A stretch of 37,103 nucleotides of DNA from Flavobacterium hydatis (GTDB lineage: Bacteria; Bacteroidota; Bacteroidia; Flavobacteriales; Flavobacteriaceae), in the NCBI RefSeq assembly GCF_000737695.1, contig NZ_JPRM01000061.1, forward strand, positions 1-37,103, given 5' to 3'. Numbering within the stretch: the stretch's first letter is position 1; each line of letters opens with the position of its first letter. The notes under the pieces were generated by a model. It had not been told where the DNA came from. It was given only the letters and a program-made list of their open reading frames with translations, and did not search any database. Made by a program: the position numbers and the translations under genes. Shown piece by piece: positions 1 to 9,432 of the stretch.

Positions 1-3000
1 GCTAATCGAACTGAACTTATACAACCAGTCACTGGGTCTAGGATTGCTCCATAATAGATACCGTTGGCTAAAGCTGTTGTTGGATCTAATGGCGTTACGC
101 TTACTAGTGAATTATACCAAACCACGCCTGTTTCGTTTACCTGAAGATTGGCAACTGTTGGGCTATTTGCCAAACAGAAGTCTTGAGTATCATCGTTAGT
201 TGTTGGTTTAGCTGGATCGCTAACGGTTACAGTTACTACTAAACGTACAGCACTTTCACAATATACTTCTGGAGGACCTACTTTTATTGGAAGAGAAATC
301 GCTCCATAATAAGCTTTACTAGTCAGTACAGTAGTACTAGGTAATGGAGTTGTACTTATAAGAGAATCATACCAAACAACATTTGGCTCATTTACCTGAA
401 GACTCGCAATCGTTGGATTACTTGTTAAACAAAAAGTCGGTGTATCGTCATTGGTTGTTGGTGTGGCAGGGCTAGTTACTGTTGCTGTAGCCGCTTTAAG
501 TTCACCCTCTTTATTCTCACATGTATTATCACTTGATACTGCAACATAGTAAGTCACAGGACTCATAAGTGCTGTTAATCCCGAAACTGTTAGAACTCCT
601 AAGCTACTAGTTGTATAAGTAACGCCTGCAATAATTACAGGCCCTGGTCCATTTGGAATAGGCTGCGTTTTATTAGCATCAAAATACCAAAAGAATTTAG
701 GATTTGTTAAAGTACTTTCTGGTGTAAATACAGCATCTGTATCATGACAAACAGAATCATTATTTACCGTAATATCAGTTACAAGAGAATTTGGTAAAAT
801 TGTAAATGTAATTTGTTTTCTATCTCCAGGTGCTGTTTCACAATATTCATCTGAACTAACTCCTAAATAATATGTGTAAGTTCCAGCAGTTAATCCGGTT
901 AGATTTAATATTGAAGCTGTTTCTCCTACGATTAAATTACTATTTGTTCCATCAAAACTATACCAATGGTATACCACATTATTAAGTACTGGAGTAGCAG
1001 CTAAAACTGCCTCTAACTTAACTTTTCCATCTCCAGCACAAATTATAGTATTGCTTCCACCATTAATTTTCACATCTACTATTGTACTTATTGGAGTTGT
1101 TGGTCTAACTATTACAGTTACAACACCTCTTGCCAAAGCTGGACAACCGTAACGAATTGGTTGAATATAATATTTATATGTACCTGCTGCCAATGTAGCT
1201 GGGATTGTATATGTTTGACCTGAGGCCAATTCATTCCCACCTGTTGGTGAGTCATACCATTTATAACTTGAACAATTCGCCGGAGGCACCTCTAGTTTTA
1301 TATCAGTGCCGGGGCAGACCGTGACATTGTTTTTAATATCCCCTCCGATGACTTTGGTATTTGTTACACGATCTATATTATGAACTCTTAGTTGGTCTAA
1401 TACACTTGCAACACCTCCAAAAGATATTGTAACTCTATCATATGGCTGAGTTTGAGGAGCTACAATTGTCATTGCCATTGTATCTCCCGAAAGTAATTTT
1501 AAAGTCAATAAACTACTATTGTTTTGGATAGGAGCACCAACAGCAATATTTCCTAAATAAAGCTGGATATTAAATCCAGTAAGCAAATTAAGATTTAAGA
1601 CTGTTCCTGGTTTAGAAATCACTATTCTAAGACTATCTCCTACCATAGATGGTGTTCTAAAAGTTGCTGTAAGCTGTGCAGCAGCAAGTACTCCTACTCC
1701 ACTAAACATTGTAGCATAAGTAGCTACATCGCCATCAGCTATGTTCCATGCATTCGAAACACCTACTGTAGCAGTTAATGCTCCAACACCTATTTCTTTT
1801 ACACCAAAGAAAACATCTTCGATATCTCCTTGCCCACAAGTTATCTGAGTAACTGATTTATCATAATAAGCATCGTATACATTTATATTTTGTGCTACAC
1901 TTAAGATTGATCCCAATTGCACACGAATACCATCATAAGCTTTAGGCCCTGTAGCATCTGATGGAACAAATGTGTACTCAAATGAGTTTTGACCAGATAA
2001 TAAGTTTAACAATGATCCAGATACAGATTGTAAAGTTCCAATATCAATTGGATTCCCCAGACCATCGCGTTTAGTTCCTATCACAGTAACACCTTGTCCT
2101 AACGCTACGCCACTATACTCCGCACCTAACTTAACCGTTACTGGAGTTCCTTTTGCGATAGTTGTAGGCCATTGTAAATTTTGCCATGTAGTTCCAATAC
2201 CCAAAAGTCCTAAACCAGTTGTTATTGTAGAGTATGTTTTAGGATTACCATCAGCCCCATTAGCTTCATTTGTAACAGTTCCGGTAATAATAGATCCCCA
2301 TTGTTGAGTCGTAGCATATTCTCTCTCTAATAACGGATCACAACTAGCAGGATCTATAACTGTAATTGTAATAGTCTGACTATTTGTACAAGTTCCGCTA
2401 CTCGCAATTACTGTATAAGTAAAAACACCAACAGTATTTAGCGCACCAGTATTATTTGATGGTATAGGATTTCCTGCTGGATCATACCAAGTTACAGTTC
2501 CATTAGATGTTGCAACTAATGCTACTGAATCTCCTTTATTAACAACTTGAGAAGCTGTTGTAACCACTAAAGTTGGCAACGGATTAATTGTAACTGTTAC
2601 TTTTTCTTTCACAGATGGACAATCAACACCTATTGTTTGAGCTTGAATCCAATAATCACCTCCTACAGTAATATTAGATGCAGCCTGATCTGTAATTGGT
2701 GTATTTGCAGTATCAAAGAAAGTATATGTCGTGTTTCCTGATGTATCAAAATCTGTAATAGCATCTTTTAAGTTTACTTTGGCACAACCCGCCAAAGTTG
2801 CCGTAACCGTCAAAGCTGAACCTGCTGGAAAATTTACTACAACTTCTTTTAAAGTTCCGTTTATATTCTCGCAAGTGCCTCCATTAAGCACCGAAACATA
2901 ATATTTATAAGGTGAATTAGAAGCAATAAGTCCGCTAATTGTAAGCGCTCCGGTTGAAGAGTCTTTTAAATACGTTACTGTTCCTACCGTTCCTGATACA

Positions 3001-6000
3001 ATTTCTTGAGTTTTATTTTGATCTGTATAATATTTAAATATTGCTCCCGCCAATGTAGATGTTGGAGTCAATACAGCACCTCCTGCACAAGAAGCAGTTA
3101 AAGGAGTTGTTATCGCAATATCAGCATCTGTAGGAATAGGCAACACTGTTACAGTAATAGCCTGACGATTAGTATTCAGACACGGTGTAACTCCACGACT
3201 AGCTTCTAAGTAAAATATTTTAGTCCCTGTCAATGGTCCCGTTACATAAGTGCTTGTATTAGTTGCCAAAGCTATTCCTCCGGTTGGAACATCATACCAA
3301 GAAAATGTTTGTGTACCTGTAGCCGTAGCCGTTAATGTAGTAGATTGTCCTTCACAAATTGGAGATGCTGCTCCAGTAATTGTAGCATTTGGATATCTAT
3401 ATGAAGCCTCATAAATATCTACTCCTGCTAATAAAGTAGCTAATCCTTCTAATCTAACCTGAACACTTGTAAATGCTCCAGCAGCTATAAAACTCGCTCT
3501 AAAACGGTTTCCTCCTAAAATCTGAACATTTAAAAGAGAACTAATATTAGATTGATCACCATTAGGTAAACCTGAATTAAAACTTTGCAAACTAATATTA
3601 GAAAGAGCACTTATATCAAGAAGTCCAACAGGTATTCCTAGTTCAACATCTATAATATCTCCCTCCTGACCAACTGTTGGAAAGCTTAATACTTGTTGTA
3701 TATGATCTCCTAGTAAACCAACAGGTATTGAAAGATGTGCTGCAGTTGTATTATTACCATCTACAGAATCACCATCATTTGTTGAACCACATAATAAACA
3801 ATTCGTTGTTCCTCCTTTAGAAGTCACTTGTGAATTAGCCAACAAACAAGAATTAATAGAATTACTTATCACTACATTAATAACAGCTCTTGTATCACTT
3901 ATACAATCTGTTGCTGTACTTCTCGCAGTAATATAAAAACTTTTATTTACTGATAAAGCTGGTGTTGGCGTGTACGAAGTTGTAGCTGAAGCCAATAGAT
4001 TCCCATTAATAGGAGCATCGTACCAATCATAATCTATGCCAGCCACAGGATTTGAAACCTCCAGAGTAACACTTTGTCCAGCCTGGATAACAACATTAGT
4101 CAAGGCTACGGTTGGTACTGCTGGTCGCGCACTAACATTAACTGTAACTTGCGTACGGGTTGGACTTAAACAGCTTCCAATCACCGCTTCTACATAATAA
4201 CTAGTTGTAGTCGTTAAGCTTGGTGTTGTAAATGAAGTTCCCGTAAATAAAGAAGTTCCGCCAGAAGCTGCACTGTACCAATTATAATCTGTACCTGCAA
4301 CTGGTGACTGAACCGTTATTGTTGTAGTTTGCCCACTACATAAATTCATTGGGCTAGCTACTACCGTTGTTGGAGCGACAGGATTATTTACTGTTACAAG
4401 AACAGGAAATCTTTCGCTATTCACACAACCATTACGAGTAACTTCAACATAATAAGTAGTATCTGCCGTTAGAGCTGGTGTAGTATAGTTAGCAGTATTA
4501 CTTAATAAAGTACCACCAGTTAAAGCACTGTACCAATTAATTGTTTCGCCCAAACTAGCGCTAGATATTAACGTTGCTGTTTGTCCGCTACAAATTGTTG
4601 TATTACCAGTTATAGTTCTAGCTTTAAATTTATACGAAGCACCATAAATATCAAGGCTCGTTAATAATGTAGCCAACCCTCCTAATCTAATTTCTACACG
4701 ATCAAAAGCAGAACCAGCTTTAAGACTTGCTTTAAAACGATTACCTGTTAGTAATTGAATATTTAAAAGGGAATTATTTACAGCTATTCGGTCATTATTA
4801 TAAGTAGCACCGTTATAAGTCGCTAATGAAATATAACTTAAGGCGCTTATATCTAAAATTCCGGTTGGTATTTCTAAATCAACTGTAATAATATCTCCAG
4901 CCTGACCTGGGTTATTAAATTGCAATGTTTGCTGAATCCATCCATTAACTAAACCAACAGGAACCGATAATCTGGCAGCAGTACTGCTACTACCATCAAC
5001 CGAATTATTAGGATTAGTTGAAGAACATAATAAACAAAGTCCATTTTGGCTTGTTTGTTGACTATTTGCATCTAAACAACCACCCAATGGATTAGCCGAA
5101 ACAGTTACATTTATTGCAACTCTAGTCGCACTTACACATCCTCCTGCAGCACTAACAGCCTCAACATAAAAAGTTTTATTTGCAGTTAATATAGGTGTAG
5201 TATAAGTTGGCGAATTTGATAATAACTTAGTTCCTCCTGTAGCTGCATCATACCAATCAAAAGTAACACTTGGATCAGTTGATGAAGCACTTAAAGTTGC
5301 ATTTTGACCTGACAGTATTGATACACTTTGTGTTAATACAGTTGGTAAAGCAGGAACAGGATTAGAAGTAACACTTACAAGAGTTCTCGTTGGTGTTTTA
5401 CAAGTTCCGATAGCTGCCTCCACATAAAAATTAGTAACTCCAATAGGTACAGTTGTAATAAACGTATTGCCTGAACCTAAGAGCGTACCTCCAGATGCAG
5501 CATTATACCAAGAATAAGTAGTACCTGGCACTGGGCTTATTACCGATAAGGTAGTCGACTGCGTTGCACCTGTAGAACAAATTGCAGTACCATTAGTATC
5601 AATAGTCGGCAATACAGGGTTTGAAATATTTATAGTTACAGGAACTCGTTCATCACTCTCACAACCTGCATTTCTGGAACTACTTACATAATAAGTTGTC
5701 GCACTTGTTAAAGCTGGTGTTGTAAAAGTATTTATGTTTGAAAGTGCTGTAGTCGATGTAGGTGAATCGTACCAAGCTAATGTAGTACCAGCCGCAACAG
5801 TAGCAGTAAGTGCTATAGATTGCCCTGAACATATAGTTTGAGTATTTCCTCCAACAATTGTAGGTTTAGCAAATTGTAAGTGAACCTCATATATTCTTAA
5901 ATTTAATAATAAGCTTAAAATTCCACCACTCTGAATTTTTACACCATTTGCATCTCCAGGTAATGTATATTTTATAACACCAATATTGTTTACTGGATCT

Positions 6001-6431
6001 AAAATTTGGAGGTTTAATATACCGTTATTTAACGCAACTGCCGGTCCCACATTCGCCGCTCCATTTTTTGCCTGAATAGTACCATTTGATAGTAACTCAG
6101 CATCTAAAACACCGTTTCCAGTATTAAAATAAACGACAATTTGGTCACCAGCTTTAGCAGTTTGATTAAAATGTAATGTCTCCTCTGCAAAACAAACCAA
6201 ACCTAAAACATTTGATATAGAAGCAAAAGTAGTCATGTTTCCATCAAATGCTGAATCTGGTGTAGTTACACTCATACCTACACATAACAAACCGCCAGTA
6301 CTATTAGTCTGAGAGTCGGGTTTGCAAAAATTTTGTGAGAATGAGCTCGAAAAGGGAATTAATATCAAAAACAACCACAAATAATTTTGCAGAAATGCCC
6401 CCTTTTTTATTGTTAAGAAAAATGTTTTCAT
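1..6431 (-). CDS. Giant secreted multi-domain adhesin-like protein (N-terminal 2143 residues, 3' truncated)
   Basis: I read one open frame from an ATG at 6431 to the left edge; the gene continues outside. It starts with a signal peptide (hydrophobic segment about residues 18-33, likely cut after FSSSFS before QNF). The rest alternates two domain types. Ig-like repeats, about 80 residues each, have a CSGQ start, a W-Y-D/N core, a GGT turn, a TTP...TYYVEA strand and a late Cys, as in the CHU_C-associated Ig-like family. Five modules of about 130-160 residues share a D-G-N/D-x-x-T start and an I-Y-x-A-x-Y end. Large Cys-rich proteins like this in Flavobacteria are usually exported by the type IX secretion system and work as surface adhesins or gliding-associated proteins. 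The C-terminal sorting domain would lie off the window, so the export route is inferred. No promoter was recognised upstream. Confidence 0.85.
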   Translation of the reverse strand, partial: MKTFFLTIKKGAFLQNYLWLFLILIPFSSSFSQNFCKPDSQTNSTGGLLCVGMSVTTPDSAFDGNMTTFASISNVLGLVCFAEETLHFNQTAKAGDQIVVYFNTGNGVLDAELLSNGTIQAKNGAANVGPAVALNNGILNLQILDPVNNIGVIKYTLPGDANGVKIQSGGILSLLLNLRIYEVHLQFAKPTIVGGNTQTICSGQSIALTATVAAGTTLAWYDSPTSTTALSNINTFTTPALTSATTYYVSSSRNAGCESDERVPVTINISNPVLPTIDTNGTAICSTGATQSTTLSVISPVPGTTYSWYNAASGGTLLGSGNTFITTVPIGVTNFYVEAAIGTCKTPTRTLVSVTSNPVPALPTVLTQSVSILSGQNATLSASSTDPSVTFDWYDAATGGTKLLSNSPTYTTPILTANKTFYVEAVSAAGGCVSATRVAINVTVSANPLGGCLDANSQQTSQNGLCLLCSSTNPNNSVDGSSSTAARLSVPVGLVNGWIQQTLQFNNPGQAGDIITVDLEIPTGILDISALSYISLATYNGATYNNDRIAVNNSLLNIQLLTGNRFKASLKAGSAFDRVEIRLGGLATLLTSLDIYGASYKFKARTITGNTTICSGQTATLISSASLGETINWYSALTGGTLLSNTANYTTPALTADTTYYVEVTRNGCVNSERFPVLVTVNNPVAPTTVVASPMNLCSGQTTTITVQSPVAGTDYNWYSAASGGTSLFTGTSFTTPSLTTTTSYYVEAVIGSCLSPTRTQVTVNVSARPAVPTVALTNVVIQAGQSVTLEVSNPVAGIDYDWYDAPINGNLLASATTSYTPTPALSVNKSFYITARSTATDCISDTRAVINVVISNSINSCLLANSQVTSKGGTTNCLLCGSTNDGDSVDGNNTTAAHLSIPVGLLGDHIQQVLSFPTVGQEGDIIDVELGIPVGLLDISALSNISLQSFNSGLPNGDQSNISSLLNVQILGGNRFRASFIAAGAFTSVQVRLEGLATLLAGVDIYEASYRYPNATITGAASPICEGQSTTLTATATGTQTFSWYDVPTGGIALATNTSTYVTGPLTGTKIFYLEASRGVTPCLNTNRQAITVTVLPIPTDADIAITTPLTASCAGGAVLTPTSTLAGAIFKYYTDQNKTQEIVSGTVGTVTYLKDSSTGALTISGLIASNSPYKYYVSVLNGGTCENINGTLKEVVVNFPAGSALTVTATLAGCAKVNLKDAITDFDTSGNTTYTFFDTANTPITDQAASNITVGGDYWIQAQTIGVDCPSVKEKVTVTINPLPTLVVTTASQVVNKGDSVALVATSNGTVTWYDPAGNPIPSNNTGALNTVGVFTYTVIASSGTCTNSQTITITVIDPASCDPLLEREYATTQQWGSIITGTVTNEANGADGNPKTYSTITTGLGLLGIGTTWQNLQWPTTIAKGTPVTVKLGAEYSGVALGQGVTVIGTKRDGLGNPIDIGTLQSVSGSLLNLLSGQNSFEYTFVPSDATGPKAYDGIRVQLGSILSVAQNINVYDAYYDKSVTQITCGQGDIEDVFFGVKEIGVGALTATVGVSNAWNIADGDVATYATMFSGVGVLAAAQLTATFRTPSMVGDSLRIVISKPGTVLNLNLLTGFNIQLYLGNIAVGAPIQNNSSLLTLKLLSGDTMAMTIVAPQTQPYDRVTISFGGVASVLDQLRVHNIDRVTNTKVIGGDIKNNVTVCPGTDIKLEVPPANCSSYKWYDSPTGGNELASGQTYTIPATLAAGTYKYYIQPIRYGCPALARGVVTVIVRPTTPISTIVDVKINGGSNTIICAGDGKVKLEAVLAATPVLNNVVYHWYSFDGTNSNLIVGETASILNLTGLTAGTYTYYLGVSSDEYCETAPGDRKQITFTILPNSLVTDITVNNDSVCHDTDAVFTPESTLTNPKFFWYFDANKTQPIPNGPGPVIIAGVTYTTSSLGVLTVSGLTALMSPVTYYVAVSSDNTCENKEGELKAATATVTSPATPTTNDDTPTFCLTSNPTIASLQVNEPNVVWYDSLISTTPLPSTTVLTSKAYYGAISLPIKVGPPEVYCESAVRLVVTVTVSDPAKPTTNDDTQDFCLANSPTVANLQVNETGVVWYNSLVSVTPLDPTTALANGIYYGAILDPVTGCISSVRL
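1360..1815 (-). repeat. Adhesin jelly-roll-like module 5 (divergent)
   Basis: Divergent copy: NAWNIADGDVATYAT start, SLLTLKLLSG segment, YDRVTISFGGVASVLDQLRV end. The D-G-D-x-x-T start replaces D-G-N. Downstream the protein returns to Ig-like domains up to the window edge. Confidence 0.5.
1855..2360 (-). repeat. Adhesin jelly-roll-like module 4 (divergent)
   Basis: Divergent copy: EANGADGNPKTYST start, a SLLNLLSG segment, a YDGIRVQLGSILSV strand and an INVYDAYYDK end. It is directly followed by module 5, unlike modules 1-3, which are separated by Ig-like domains. Confidence 0.5.
3390..3860 (-). repeat. Adhesin jelly-roll-like module 3
   Basis: Third copy: CLLCGSTNDGDSVDGNN start, SIPVGLL, GDIIDVELGIPVGLLDISAL core, VQVRLEGLATLLAGVDIYEAS end. 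The close match with module 2 shows duplication of a unit of one module plus three Ig-like domains. DNA identity is clearly lower than protein identity, so the duplication is not recent. Confidence 0.6.
4620..5085 (-). repeat. Adhesin jelly-roll-like module 2
   Basis: Second copy. It begins near NGLCLLCSS, has SVDGSSTAARLSVPVGL, GDIITVDLEIPTGILDISAL and a VEIRLGGLATLL strand, and ends in IYGASYKF. It is the closest relative of module 3 (same CLLC-S-x-V-D-G start and LDISAL core) and sits about 1.2 kb from modules 1 and 3. Confidence 0.6.
5870..6300 (-). repeat. Adhesin jelly-roll-like module 1 (protein-level repeat)
   Basis: First of five related modules within the adhesin. It begins near LLCVG, carries the S-A-F-D-G-N-M-T-T motif, and ends with LLLNLRIYEVHLQF. 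The D-G-N-x-x-T signature resembles the calcium-loop region of discoidin/F5-8C-like beta-sandwich domains, but family membership is an inference. Boundaries are approximate. Confidence 0.55.
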
Positions 6432-7683
6432 ATTCCTGAGAGATTAATAAAGTGATAAATAAATTCCAATATGATAAATAGGCATCTCCATCAACAATCC
6501 CATTTACGCATTTACGCGGAGATTATTAAAACAAAAGCCGTAATAACAAATCATCAGAGATACATTCTAATGCTGTTAAAAACATCTAATTTTAAGGTCT
6601 ATAAAAAATTACTCAGAATTTGTTGCAAACTCAATTCGCGAAGAAGCGCATGGTTCCTTAGTTCGACAAAAATCAAAAGTCAAATAAATACGAAAAAAAG
6701 AAACAGGTTTACAAGAGTCATTTAAAGTAGATTTTAATTTCATAAAAATGTTTTTAAAAGATTAATGTATTTTATTAGAGATTCTGTTTTTTCATTTTTG
6801 GTTACTATAAGGCACTAGAAAGCCTGTATGTAATGCACCATAGGTCATCCATAAAATAAAAAACAGAAATTTTAACTCGACGATTTTAAGTACAAGAAAG
6901 TATTCACAGCTTAATCTTAAGAAACAACATTCTACAAGAGATGCGAAAACTAAAATCTATTAGGGTTAGAAATAGATTTGATTACTAATACTTGAGTAGT
7001 CGATTATACGCTTCCGGGGACTGAAGACTCAAATTAATAATGCTACCTACGTATTATTATCGAATAGACAACATCGATAATCACGCCTATATTGAACATT
7101 CTGATTATTTAGTTTGGGGATATAAAAAATCAGTTGTTTTATAAAAACATTTAAAAGGGAAAATTGTTTTCCTGCTGTATTAGCAAAATCAGATATGACA
7201 TCTAATTTTAAATTGAATGCCAATGAAGTAAAGAATAAAGTAGAGAAGAATTTATTTCTTCTGATAAAAGTAATTATAAATTCCATAAGCATACAGTTAA
7301 AATAATAATTGACAAAAATTCGTACAAAAAATTTATTTATTTAAAGGCCTTTTTTAAGAACCTTCATGCTATTATGTGGTATTATATTATTTTATTACAG
7401 AAAACTATTTAGAATATTAATAAATAATCATTTTTTTTATATATTGCCCTACATTTAATATTAGGATTCCCCGATTCTATATAAATATAACCTATCTATA
7501 CTTAATCAGATTTACATCTGACTTTCGGCGTTATGCGATTTTGGCAATAATTCAAATTTTAAGATATTAACTTAAAACATGCGAGTAATTAACATTTTAC
7601 GACTATTTCTTTAACAGTCTTAAGATTAATTAACAATCGTTTAATGATTAATATTTCATAAATGTAAAAATCTTTTTTCGAAT
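6432..7683. other. Gene-poor AT-rich gap between adhesin and repressor
   Basis: About 1.25 kb without a convincing gene. It holds only short frames with basic or hydrophobic low-complexity translations and no recognisable family. Two inverted repeats are visible: a long-spaced imperfect one (arms 6782-6798 and 6853-6868) and a perfect 6-bp stem with a 4-nt loop (TCAGAT/ATCTGA, 7506-7521). The two flanking genes point away from each other, so both promoters and any long leader should lie here, but I could not place a convincing TAnnTTTG pair for either. Confidence 0.5.
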
Positions 7684-8322
7684 ATGCAAGCAAAAAAATC
7701 ACTAAATGCGAATTTAATCTTAAAACGATTAAAAAAAGCTTTATGCATAAACACCGACATTGAACTATCTAAATTATTGAATATCAAACCAAACACCATC
7801 TCTACATGGAAGAAAAGGGATACTTTAGATTTTAGCGCAATAATCTCAATTTGCAATGTTCACGAAATTGACTTAAACAAAATACTTTCAGAAAAAAGCC
7901 ACAACGAAAAAACTAACAATATAATATTAAACAATACTCCTTTAATTAAGAGAGAGATTCAGTTTGAATATTGTCTTGGCAATGAAGATTTATTAAACAC
8001 ATTACCTAAATACCATTTTCCGTTTATTCAAAGCAAAACTTCAAGAGCTTTTGAAGTAGTTAGCAATAATATGAAACCTATTATAAACGCAAATTCATTT
8101 GTAGTTTGTGAAATTGCAGATATAAATACGATAGAAGAAAATGCAATTGTAGTAATAATAAGTAAAACTAAAGGACTAATCATTAATAGAATAAAAAATG
8201 ATAGTCCTTTAGAAAAAATATTTACTTTAAGCAATGATAATGCTTTCTTTAAAAACACTACTATTGATTTTGAAGATATTAAAGAAATCTGGGTAGTAAA
8301 AAATATACTGATTAGAATTTAA
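7684..8322 (+). CDS. CI/LexA-like transcriptional repressor with non-catalytic S24 domain
   Basis: 212 residues. Residues 8-70 match the phage CI-repressor helix-turn-helix type: a leucine-rich first helix, then T-D-I-E-L-S-K-L-L-N-I-K-P-N-T-I-S-T-W-K-K-R. Residues ~110-210 follow the S24/LexA C-terminal fold (FEVVSNNMKPIINANSFVV, then a conserved beta-rich tail). The nucleophile motif G-D-S-M of active LexA/CI proteins reads S127-N-N-M130 here, and the expected catalytic Lys region reads I-I-N168-R-I. Both members of the Ser-Lys dyad therefore appear lost, so self-cleavage is unlikely and the domain probably serves for dimerisation or ligand sensing. The upstream 120 bases contain repeated TTAATTAACA-like and TAATGATTAAT segments that could be an autoregulatory operator. 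No phage genes are nearby. Confidence 0.75.
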   Translation: MQAKKSLNANLILKRLKKALCINTDIELSKLLNIKPNTISTWKKRDTLDFSAIISICNVHEIDLNKILSEKSHNEKTNNIILNNTPLIKREIQFEYCLGNEDLLNTLPKYHFPFIQSKTSRAFEVVSNNMKPIINANSFVVCEIADINTIEENAIVVIISKTKGLIINRIKNDSPLEKIFTLSNDNAFFKNTTIDFEDIKEIWVVKNILIRI

Positions 8323-8355
8323 ATCAAGCCAGGTTTGCTTTAATAAGTAATCGAT

Positions 8356-8829
8356 TTACGACTCGATAATCGTATTTATTTGCTTAAATAACTGGCCATC
8401 ACTTAAGAAAGCTCCTTGTTGAATTAATTCAAAAATAGAAGTATTACGTTCATCTGTAAAAACTTTTTTACCAACTTTCATTTCGATAGTTTCAGTAAAC
8501 ATATTATCACTTAGCCATTGCAAACCTTCTTTAGTCAGGAAATCAGTTTCCGGAACTAAGGATTTCAAAACTATCGATTGCACATGTGTATCAAAACATT
8601 GAAATAAGAAAATATGATTCTTAGAGAAATGCTCTAAAAATTCGGCTCTGGAGAGAACACCTTCCCAAATTAAATCAGAGAATACATCTAGCTCTTGTTC
8701 AGCCACCTCAGGCTTGTTTATTTTGATCGAATCCCACTCTGCTTTATCAATTGCTTGTGTTCCTAAAAAATTAGCAAATTCAGCATGTAATTCATCAAAT
8801 TGTTCTTTTGTTAATCTTGCGTATTTCAT
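8356..8829 (-). CDS. DUF6495-like conserved Flavobacteria protein
   Basis: 157 residues, soluble, acidic, no signal peptide or membrane segment. It starts MKYARLTKEQFDELHAEFA and contains D-K-A-E-W-D-S-I near residue 30. I recognise the family as one conserved in Flavobacteria beside the S6-S18-L9 operon, probably DUF6495; its function is unknown. It lies 98 bases downstream of rplI in the same direction, past the terminator hairpin, and converges with the repressor gene across a 33-base gap. Confidence 0.7.
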   Translation of the reverse strand: MKYARLTKEQFDELHAEFANFLGTQAIDKAEWDSIKINKPEVAEQELDVFSDLIWEGVLSRAEFLEHFSKNHIFLFQCFDTHVQSIVLKSLVPETDFLTKEGLQWLSDNMFTETIEMKVGKKVFTDERNTSIFELIQQGAFLSDGQLFKQINTIIES

Positions 8830-8883
8830 TTTAAAATATTTACGGCTTTTCCAACCAATTTCAGCTATTTAATATTCAAAAAA

Positions 8884-8907
8884 AAATCCCGATTTACATC
8901 GGGATTT
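8884..8907 (-). terminator. Intrinsic terminator after rplI
   Basis: A perfect 10-bp stem (AAATCCCGAT / ATCGGGATTT) with a TTAC loop. On the minus strand it is followed by a run of nine T residues, the layout of a rho-independent terminator. It closes the rpsF-rpsR-rplI operon between rplI and the DUF6495-like gene. Confidence 0.85.
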
Positions 8908-8927
8908 CATATTATAAATTAAAACTA

Positions 8928-9368
8928 TTACTTTTCAGCAACAATTTCGTAAGGTAATTCAACTACAACATCTCTGTGTAATCTAATGCTTGCAGCATAT
9001 TTACCAGTACGTTTTACGATACCGCTAGTAATAAATTTTCTTTCGATAGAGTTACCAGCTTTTTCTAAAGCTTCAGCAATATCTATGTTAGTGATAGAAC
9101 CAAAAAGTTTCTCTCCACCAGCTTTTGCGAAAATTTTAATTTCAAGTGCTTTCAATGCTTCAGCTATTTTCTTAGCGTCATCAACAATTTTAGCCTCTTT
9201 GTGTGCTCTTTGTTTTAGGTTTTCAGCTAATACTTTTTTTGCAGAAGGAGTTGCTAAAGTAGCAAAACCTTGAGGAATTAAAAAGTTACGACCGTAACCA
9301 GCTTTTACAGATACTACATCATCTTTAAATCCTAGATTCTGTACGTCTTGTTTTAAAATAAGTTCCAT
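8928..9368 (-). CDS. rplI: 50S ribosomal protein L9
   Basis: 146 residues, the usual length. It binds 23S rRNA and projects from the base of the L1 stalk. The N-terminal domain carries the signature MELILKQDVQNLGFKDDVVSVKAGYGRNFLIPQG (with two residue variations typical of Bacteroidota), followed by the long Ala/Lys-rich connecting helix (about 41-75) and the C-terminal domain with LFGSIT. Third gene of the operon, 64 bases after rpsR. Confidence 0.97.
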   Translation of the reverse strand: MELILKQDVQNLGFKDDVVSVKAGYGRNFLIPQGFATLATPSAKKVLAENLKQRAHKEAKIVDDAKKIAEALKALEIKIFAKAGGEKLFGSITNIDIAEALEKAGNSIERKFITSGIVKRTGKYAASIRLHRDVVVELPYEIVAEK

Positions 9369-9432
9369 GTTGTTGTCCTTATATTTGAGAAGTTAGGTTC
9401 GTTTGACGGAAACCAACAACTGTTGTTTAATA

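Noticed and set aside
6471..6725. 84-residue frame on plus strand in the adhesin upstream gap
   Set aside because: Basic, low-complexity translation without a recognisable family, promoter or conserved neighbour; likely chance in AT-rich DNA.
7047..7292. 81-residue frame on minus strand (and a 34-residue plus frame over the same bases)
   Set aside because: Hydrophobic/Asn-rich mix with no family; the overlapping frames on both strands are equally unconvincing.
7684..8322. Prophage because of a CI-like repressor
   Set aside because: No integrase, structural or lysis genes nearby; flanked by an adhesin and ribosomal genes.
8986..9273. 95-residue frame antisense to rplI
   Set aside because: Ala/Ser/Phe-rich mirror of the Ala/Lys-rich L9 helix; rplI itself is certain.
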